Source: Streblospio benedicti (lineage: Eukaryota > Annelida > Polychaeta > Spionida > Spionidae). From it: 64,000 nt of DNA. Under the pieces are notes generated by a model, which saw only the letters and a list, made by a program, of their open reading frames with translations, did not search any database and was not told where the DNA came from. Numbering within the stretch: the stretch's first letter is position 1; every line of letters begins with the position of its first letter. Below are positions 56,211 to 64,000 of the stretch, piece by piece. The stretch is from positions 26,188,437-26,252,436 of the forward strand of contig CM032661.1 in the NCBI GenBank assembly GCA_019095985.1, written 5' to 3'. A program made the translations under genes and the position numbers.

Positions 56211-59200
56211 ATGAGAACGTCTGCCATCGTATTTGTGCTGCTCGTGCTGCCTGGGAACTTTGTGAATGGTAAAAAAAGAGAAAACACAATCACTGTCTTT
56301 GATGAACGCATATCGAATGCCTTGGTTTTTCACGCTCAAATGGACGGAGGCATCTACTGGCAAGATCCAATTCAATTCCAAGACCCACCATCAAAACCTT
56401 TGCTAAAACCAATCGATTATGAGTTGAAATATCCCAGAACTAAATATACACCATTGGAGCGTACCGGTATACCGCCGGCAGTTTTTCTTAAATCTCAAAC
56501 ATCAACGGAGTCCAAATTAAGTCACACTGACGTTGAAAGTAGTTCAGAAGAGAAGCCATATTGGTTGGGATTTGGTCTTGAGTTAGAGTTGGTCAGAGGT
56601 AAAACCACACATCAACTTCATGCACATAACAAAACTAAGCTCAATGCACCATCACAGCTTCATCAACGCACGAAGCAACACTTTCCTCCTGAACGTGAGT
56701 ATACTGAAGGTAAATATTCCAGAGAAAATGAACAGGCAATAGTTGTATCTCCTGCACGTGGCGGCGATGCAGATAGGGAGCTACTCAGAAAACAAAGAAC
56801 TCAGTTTGAAAGTGATACTCATTTTCAACGGTTAAAAACTGCTTCAACGAAGGTCGTTGGTTCTTTTAACGGACAGTATAATGTACAGGTGACCAGCCAT
56901 TTGGTTGGGCACTTCAATGGTCAGTTCAGCAGCCAGACAATCAGCCAATGCAATGGTCATTTTAATGCCTTTGGCTCTGGTAAGCACAGTGGCCAATTAT
57001 CGGGTCAAATTGCTGGCTATTGCTCAGACCAGAGAATTGGTCAGTTTTCTGGGCAATTTAATTGTATTTCCAGCAGCGGACAGTTCTACGGCACACTAAA
57101 TGGCAAGTCTGCCTTCCAGTTCTCTGGTCGTTTCTATGGTCAGTCCACTGGGCAGTTCCACGCTCAAGTCACTGATGGCTATACATTGTCGTCGGAGCAG
57201 AAATCCTTACATAGTGGTCAACCTACGATGGCCCTTATGCGAGAGAAGCGGCAGTCGGAGTGGTCATCCTCACTGACCACTGACCAGATCGAAGAGTCAC
57301 TTAGTATCCACAATGAACTGCGCCGTCTGGCAGAGGCCACTGATATGGAATATATGGTAAGTAAGCAAATACTGAGAATTTATCATATTCTATGACTAGA
57401 TTAAACCCTGGTTGACATATTCAAACTTATGCGGCTATTGTCTATACTATCAATTAAGATGCTCAACAACATGGATGCAATACAGGATGTGTTATTGACA
57501 AAGCCGTTTATTCCCTTAGGGTTATGGTTATGTACATACACAATAAGTAAGAAATATAGAATATCAGGTGAGTGTGAATACATCCTACTTGTATAGAGCG
57601 GACGCATTATTCTATATCGCACGAGTCCAACAGGTAGTCGGATAACATAATCCGTTCACCATAGGCAGATCCAGGGGGGGGGGACGCTCCCCTTTTCCCA
57701 CCAAAATACTTCATTTTCGTAGGTTTTTTATGAAATCCTTAAGTGCGCCCCCCCCCCTCCTTTCCTTAAGTGCGCCAACCCTTTTCGAAAACCTGGATCT
57801 GCCTATGATTCACTACGCATACTAGTACGTATGGACCAGTTCATATGAACTTTTTTTCTGAATGTGCCATCGAACCAAAGGAGAACACAGGGTTCCATCA
57901 TATTTTGCCTATCGTTGCAGGCAAAATTCGTGTAAACAATAACACAGTTTCCCCAGTAAACATTAAGAGAAACGACCACATCGTCAACATCAACCCAGTT
58001 TCACACCACAAGCTGATCGCAGTGTTGCATTGCCTAAACAACCTACAGTCACAGTCAGTACCAATCCACCTCCTGCAAGCCAATCAACATCACTGTTTTC
58101 ATCTAGTGTGGTACTAGACCCTGACAACACGTTACCTGATGAGTACAAAATCAAGTTTGAATACACACTACAGCGTCATGATAGAGTGTTCAATCCAAAA
58201 TTCTCAGGATACAATGGTAAAAGCCGGTCCATTCGAAGCTATTGTTAACATGGGACCAACATTGCCACCCCAGAGGAAAGGCCGTCTACCTATGTATAAC
58301 CGTGATCGTTTACAAGAGCTCCAAGATAAATTTGATGAGCTAGAGTCTATGGGTGTGTTCATGAAGCCTGAAGATGCAGGCACATGTGTCGAGTATGTAA
58401 ACCCATCATTCCTGGTTAAAAAGCCCTCTGGTAATGGCAAGAGACTCGTTACTGCGTTTGCCGATGTAGGAAGGTATGCAAAGCCCCAGCCTAGTCTCAT
58501 GCCAGATGTAGACTCAACACTGCGTCAAATTGCCCAATGGAAATTTATCATACAGACTGACTTGAGCAGTGCCTTCTATCAGATACCTCTTAGTCTTGAT
58601 TCACAAAGATTTTTTGTGGCGTAGTTACTCCATTTAAAGGAACCAGAGTGTATGTTCGTAGTGCTATGGGTATGCCCGGTTCAGAAACCGCACTTGAGGA
58701 GTTACTCTGCAGGGTCCTTGGTGATGAAATATATAGTGGAGGAGTTACTAAGCTGGCAGACGATCTATTTTGTGGTTCTGATAACTTAAATGATTTACTA
58801 CTCATATGGGAGAGAGTCCTAAAAGCATTGAGCGAGTGTGATTTGTGTTTATCTGCTACCAAGACCGTCATATGTCCTAGAAAAACGATGATACTTGGCT
58901 GGATATGGGAGAATGGTCACATCCAAGCCAGCCCTCACAAAATTGCAACCCTCACGTCTTGTCAGCATCCTGAGACTGTTAAGCAAATGAGATCTTTTAT
59001 TGGTGCCTACAAAGTTTTTGTCTCGCGTCCTCTCGGGGTGTGCATCGATACTTGCTCCTCTCGAGCAAGCCATAGCAGGCAAAGAGTCATCTAACAAAAT
59101 AGTCTGGGATGATTCTCTCACCACCTCATTCATGGATGCACAAAAACACCTATCCACCCACAGATCTATAACACTACCAAGACCCAATGACCAGCTGTGG

Positions 59201-62200
59201 ATCGTCACTGATGGATCTGTGAAAAGGCCAGGTGTTGGAGCAACAATGTATGTCGTCAGGAATGACAAGCCAGCACTAGCAGGTTTCTTCAGTGCAAAGC
59301 TTAAAAAGAGACAACTTACATGGATACCATGCGAGATAGAAGCGCTTGCGATAGCCGTAGCTTTAAAGCACTTTGCACCATACGTGGTTCAATCTACGTC
59401 CAAAACTTCCATCCTTACAGACAGCAAACCTTGCGTCCAAGCTTTTGAAAAGCTGTGTAGAGGAGAATTTTCAGCCAGTCCTCGTGTTTCCACATTCCTT
59501 TCTTCAGTGAGCAGATACCAGGCATCCGTTAGACACATTGCGGGCATAGCCAATGCTCCATCAGATCATTCTAGCCGACACCCCACTGAGTGTACGGACA
59601 CAAAATGCCAAGTGTGTGAGTTCATTTCTGCACAAGAGGAATGCGTTGTTTTACTAAGTGCCACTGATGTCATTGAAGGAAAGAGCAAAGTACCCTTCAC
59701 CAACAGAAGATTTTGGCTTGGCGTACAATCAGAGTGTTCAGACCTACGAAGGGTCCATGCTCACCTAAAGCAAGGGACAAGACCGTCAAAGAAAATCACG
59801 AACATTAAGGATGTGAAACGTTATTTACAAATTGCTAAGGTCGCAAAAGACGGCCTTCTTGTTGTCAACAGACATGATCCCCTGTGTCCATCCCGCGAAT
59901 GCATTGTCGTCCCACGGCACATCGTTGATGGCATCATCTTTTCCTTGCATATTCAGCTCAACCATCCATCAATTCACCAATTGAGGGTAGTCTGTCGCAG
60001 ATATCTATTTGCTCTTGATTTAAATGATGTGATTGATAGGGTGTGCAAAACATGTCCCATGTGCTCATCAATGAAAAACGTCAAACCTCAACCAGAGCAA
60101 ACTACGTCTGATCCCCCAACAACGGTAGGTTGTACATTCGCGGCTGATATAATGAGACGTGAGAGACAATGCATCCTTGTGGTGAGAGAGTGTGTAACAT
60201 CATTCACTGTAACACAGCTTGTAGAAAATGAGCAGCATGGAACTCTACGTGATGCCCTCGTGTTTTTGTTAGTGGAACTGTGTCCTCTTGATGGTCCACC
60301 GTGCGTGGTTAGAACTGATGCAGCAACAGGATTCCAAGCCTTGGTCGGCGATCAGTTATTGAGAAAGCATAATATTACCATAGAATTGGGTCGCATAAAA
60401 AATTCAAATAAGAATCCAGTTGCAGAGAAGGCAGTTGAAGAGTTACACGTTGAATTACGGAAATTCCATCCCCAAGGTGGTAGTGTGTCAAGACAACAAC
60501 TATCACTTGCGACAGCTTGTTTGAATTCACGTTTGCGTAACCGTGGTCTGTCTGCCAGAGAGATGTTATTCCATCGTGATCAGTTTACAAACTCACAATT
60601 ACCGGTCAGTGACGTGGACCTTATCGAGAGTCAACACACTTTAAGGGAAGATAACCATCAGACGTCTGAGCAGTCAAAATTCAAAAGATACCATCAGAAG
60701 GCCTCTACTGTTCCAGAGACTGTCAACGTAGGTGACTTAGTCTATTTGAAATGTGATGGTGATAAAGTTCGTGCTCGTGATAGATATATTGTCATATCAA
60801 AGGATGGCAACTGGTTCAATGTTAGCAAGTTCAAAGGGTCTCAGATAAGGGCACTATCCTACAGAGTAAAGAAGGACGAAGTTTACAAGGTACCGTGTAC
60901 TACAGCGAGTACAAGCAGTCAGGAGGATATGTACGATCCAGAATATGAGACACCCATAGCAGAGATGAGTATTTCAAATAAGGATACTTTGCATGACTTC
61001 GAGGATTTGCCACTCATCAACGATGCGTCTAAAGGAGCAGGTCTTCAGATTCCAGCCCCCGCTGTACAAATGCCATTGGACCCAATCCCCAGTGTGATCG
61101 TGGAGCCGCCTGACTCACGGGCAGATCCTGTGCATGAGAACCAAAGCGCAGTGGACAGCATACATAATAACTTGGATACAGCTGTCAGTAGTCACGGCAA
61201 TAGACATCATGGTAGTGAACCACCAGACAATATACAAAGCAGTCCAACACACGGGTTACGACGTTCTAAAAGACTTCGCAAGATCAGAAAGGATGACTCG
61301 TTTGTTTCATTGGATAGATGGGGCAGAGTAATACCCTAGTTAGATGGAGTGCACATATTAACTTCGATGTTGGTTTGTAAGCATGTAAATGTAAATAAGT
61401 TGTACTTGTTCTTATTATACAATTGTACTTAAGGTGGGATCCTTAATTGAATGTAAATAAGTTTAGCTGGTACTTGTTTTACAGTTGCCCTTTGCCTGTT
61501 ATTGTTACTTCAACTTATATTAATTTCCTTGTTCTTGTTATGCAGTTGGTTGTACTTAATGATTCTTGCTGGCGATTGCAAACGTCTGATTCTGTCAAAT
61601 TGAACACTATGTTACATGGGAAGAATAGAGAATAGACTGAAGTATGAATTTAAGTATGTGTTACATTGATAGATCAATCTTGTTCGATGAGTAGATGTAA
61701 AGAAAGTGGTTGCGCCATATATTGATTGTGTTTGTGTATTACGTAACTCGTAGTAGATCTACACTACGTCGATATACGTCTTCTCAATCATTCTAGAAGT
61801 TTCCTGGTTCCCTTGTACACGTGGTTTTGAATAAAAGAAAGACTTCTTTCATTCAGTTTATCGAAATTGACAATGTTTTACATCTACAATGTACATCTTG
61901 AACGAAAAATAAATGCTCTAGTTACACACTGATGATAAACCGAACGTTAATACTGACGGTTGGCTGCAATGCACTTGGAATTATTGTAGCAATGCAATTG
62001 ACAAATTTACCAAATAAGACACAGGATTTCAGTAAGTCAAAACCCATGATCATGAGTCACTGTTGTAGGAGTCTGCGGCCTATACTGTATAAATATTAAA
62101 CCATACATGCATGTAAACACGAAGGACACGAATTTAATGGGAAATGTAAACAGGTATAAGTCTAGTGTAAACGCGAATTCACGCCTAGCATAATGTAATA

Positions 62201-63937
62201 TACACTCATAACACCGATTAAGGTTATGAAAAAAACATGTAGGAGAATTCCCAATTACTGAACTCTCACAATAGGTTAATTAGTGTTAAATTTGTTTCTA
62301 TGAGTATCTACTTGAGTTCCACTAAATTAGAATATGAATATGTTGACATCAGATTCATGATTCCCAGCTACATGTACTATACGTAAATTTAATACATATA
62401 CATAAACATACACCGAAACTATACATGTATACAAGGTGCATCATATTCGAACATAACTTGAGGCAAGAACCATTACTGCCCTTGAGTGGACAAGGTTTTG
62501 TGTTTCAGACGTGGAACTCTTACCTCGGAGGGATGATGCAGGAGTGGCTGGAGGGCTGCGTGTGGGGCCATGGCCAGCCAGCCCGGGACCCGCTGGAGAT
62601 GCCGTTCAATCCGCTCGGGCAGAACCTCTACTTCACCACGTCGAGCAAGCTCAACATCACATGGGCCAACATCAGGTCAGCAAGTGCTCATCATGCGTTT
62701 AAACATTGATGGATATCATTCGCAAAATTATCACAGCATTGGAAGAATGGACCATAGACTAGGCCGTGCGTGTAGGTTAGAGATTTTTTTCTAATATGAC
62801 TACCATGGTAGCCGACTGACAAATATCTATACTGTTACTGGGATATCTAATCATAATGTAGTAATGTTGTTGATTTAGCAGCCCGGGGTCTGCAGAACTA
62901 ACAACCTGCCGAATATAAGAGGGCTATTATCATAGCCACAGCTTCTCTACTATTAGGGTCATCGAGCAGTCAAAGTTACCAATGTGACACCGAGTACATG
63001 TAGATCTATAGAGTATCCTCAAGAAGGAATTGACATTGCACCTTTCATATTATATTGCAGGTTCTACGAGGAGATTGCGTATTACGACTACGACTCTAAC
63101 AGCTGCCAGGCTGGGAAAATGTGTGGTCATTACACGCAGGTTGGTCATTGCAACTCACCTACAGGTGCTCTTATTTATAAGAAAATCTGCGGTAAAAACT
63201 GCTTAGTCAACACAGTATGGCAGAAAATGCAGCTTGCGGAGTGCATTGTAGCTTTCATATGACTGTCCTGAAAAATTTGGAGGCTAGATTATAGAATTCA
63301 CTACCATAAAGTAGTCCGGTTGCATGTGCCGGGGTTTCAGGGGGCAGAGCCCCCTGATATGTTGAAAATTAATATACTGCAAACTATATGTAACAATAAT
63401 CATAATAATGTTAATACTAATGCTGATTAGCAAACTTATGAATATTAATACTACAATTATAATATTAAACATATTTGGTAGTGAATTCTATAATTGTTCC
63501 AATTTGGACACCATTTTGATGATCAAAATGTTTGTTTTAAACGGATCAGTCACCGTTGTAGGGTTTACAGCGGATAATGAAATACTAATTCTAACCTTGT
63601 TTTTCCTTCATCTCCATAGCGCTGTGTCCGTCATTGTCCTCCACATTTACCAATGTTTCCTTAATTCGCACTCTCATCGTCAATAGTAACATGTACAAGT
63701 GCAACATCCAGCAATTTTCACTGGTATGAGAGCAGTCGGGGCTCTCAAGCCAGGACTAGGTATTTAAACTTTATAATACATCTAAAATACATGCCCATAT
63801 TGTCCACTTCAGCTGATGTGGGCGAACAGTCGGCAGATGGGCTGCGCCTACCACGTGTGTCCCGTGCTCACAGACATAAAGAACCCCAACAAGACGTGGA
63901 CCAACGCTCACTACTACGGCTGTAACTACGGACCTGC
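56211..63937 (+). CDS. Secreted CAP-domain (CRISP/GLIPR-like) protein with Gly-Gln-Phe repeat pro-region (3' partial)
   Basis: Exons 56211-57356, 62509-62675, 63061-63139 and 63813-63937 join in phase (0, 2, 0) and continue past the window (donor GTGAGT at 63938). Signal peptide [20 protein letters not shown]. Residues ~20-215 are unlike any domain I know. Residues ~216-318 are a Gly/Gln/Phe/Asn-rich repeat ([21 protein letters not shown]). R-E-K-R at 344-347 is a furin-type cleavage site just before the CAP domain, which starts at H367 (HNELRRL). CAP motifs follow: [20 protein letters not shown], then [17 protein letters not shown] (the CAP signature) and YYGCNYGP. The conserved His/Glu residues of the CAP cavity are present. 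CAP proteins are extracellular and act in venom, immunity, fertilisation or sterol binding; the role here is unknown. Intron 1 is 5.2 kb and hosts a MITE and a Gypsy fossil. Confidence 0.85.
57661..57808. mobile_element. hAT-like MITE, ~148 bp
   Basis: Perfect 16-bp terminal inverted repeats, CATAGGCAGATCCAGG and CCTGGATCTGCCTATG. TTCAC occurs directly before the left end and one base after the right end, perhaps part of a mutated target duplication. The TIR resembles the widespread hAT end CAGNGGCGGATCC. The core has two G or C runs. It lies in intron 1 of the CAP gene, next to the left limit of the Gypsy fossil. Confidence 0.75.
57845..61860 (+). mobile_element. Ty3/Gypsy LTR retrotransposon fossil in CAP gene intron 1
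   Basis: Plus-strand pol in the order reverse transcriptase (about 58.1-59.0 kb; [10 protein letters not shown] and ADDLF motifs), RNase H (about 59.2-59.6 kb; TDGS and TDSKP motifs), integrase zinc domain ([20 protein letters not shown] region, [10 protein letters not shown]) and catalytic core (about 60.1-60.6 kb), then a GPY/F-like C-terminal module ([10 protein letters not shown]) and a hydrophilic tail to 61339. The following ~500 bases, with internally repeated TGTAAATAAGTT and TACTTGTT blocks, are a candidate 3' LTR. Gag and a 5' LTR are not seen. It looks broken, with only a few breaks, and most of pol remains open, so it is probably fairly young. Confidence 0.85.
63288..63494. mobile_element. 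MITE, 207 bp, with 19-bp terminal inverted repeats
   Basis: Perfect TIRs: ATTATAGAATTCACTACCA at 63288-63306 and its inverse at 63476-63494. The left half holds a strong internal stem, AGGGGGC-AGA-GCCCCCT. No coding capacity and no clear target duplication; superfamily not assigned. It lies in the third intron of the CAP gene. Confidence 0.8.
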
Positions 63938-64000
63938 GTGAGTAGTGTTTTCGTTTGGCTGTACAGTATGTCAGTTTGCTTTTGTAAGGTACAAATCACA

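Noticed and set aside
1-64000. CRISPR arrays, bacterial operons or ribosome-binding sites
   Set aside because: Split genes, GT-AG introns, SINEs and animal gene families show this is animal nuclear DNA; no spaced-repeat array is present.

Overview
This is an AT-rich animal nuclear window. It has split genes with GT-AG introns, GC-rich exons in AT-rich introns, tRNA-derived SINE relics, MITEs and two Ty3/Gypsy fossils. The gene content (rhodopsin-like GPCR pair, Toll-like receptor, secreted CAP protein) and the repeat load suggest an invertebrate, probably marine. I cannot place the phylum. Two 100-base N runs are scaffold gaps. All exon models were built by matching splice signals with reading phase by eye; none was checked against transcripts.

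Layout. (1) 456-1602: the last two exons of a Cys-rich gene that begins upstream of the window. (2) 3065-8228: a complete six-exon gene for a 915-residue, basic, Ser/Thr/Lys-rich, probably nuclear protein. (3) 8229-13484: gene-poor, with a CAG repeat and a GC-rich patch. (4) 13485-22247: GPCR copy 1. Its TM4 exon is not found, and its last intron is filled by a 4.49-kb element with terminal inverted repeats, which itself holds a roughly 380-bp-arm foldback. (5) 27407-30335: GPCR copy 2, a complete five-exon, 402-residue seven-helix receptor. (6) 30336-37550: gene-free, with a SINE, related decayed repeats and a LINE- or MITE-like tract. (7) 37551-39143, minus strand: an intronless secreted or membrane orphan of 530 residues. 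(8) 39997-51050: a Toll-like receptor with signal peptide, LRR ectodomain, LRRCT, TM and a split, divergent TIR domain whose last exon is not found; a Gypsy fossil lies antisense in its fifth intron. (9) 52619-53990: a broken copy of a multicopy ORF family. (10) 56211 to past the window end: a secreted protein with a Gly-Gln-Phe repeat region, a furin-type site and a CAP domain; a second Gypsy fossil fills its first intron.

The genes do not form an operon or an evident pathway. The common theme is cell-surface and secreted proteins (two related GPCRs, a TLR, a CAP protein, a secreted orphan) whose introns have been heavily colonised by mobile DNA. The best leads are the GPCR copy without TM4, the transposon that ends 24 bases before a GPCR exon, the giant foldback inside that transposon, the TLR with an altered BB loop and missing TIR end, and the furin-site CAP protein.
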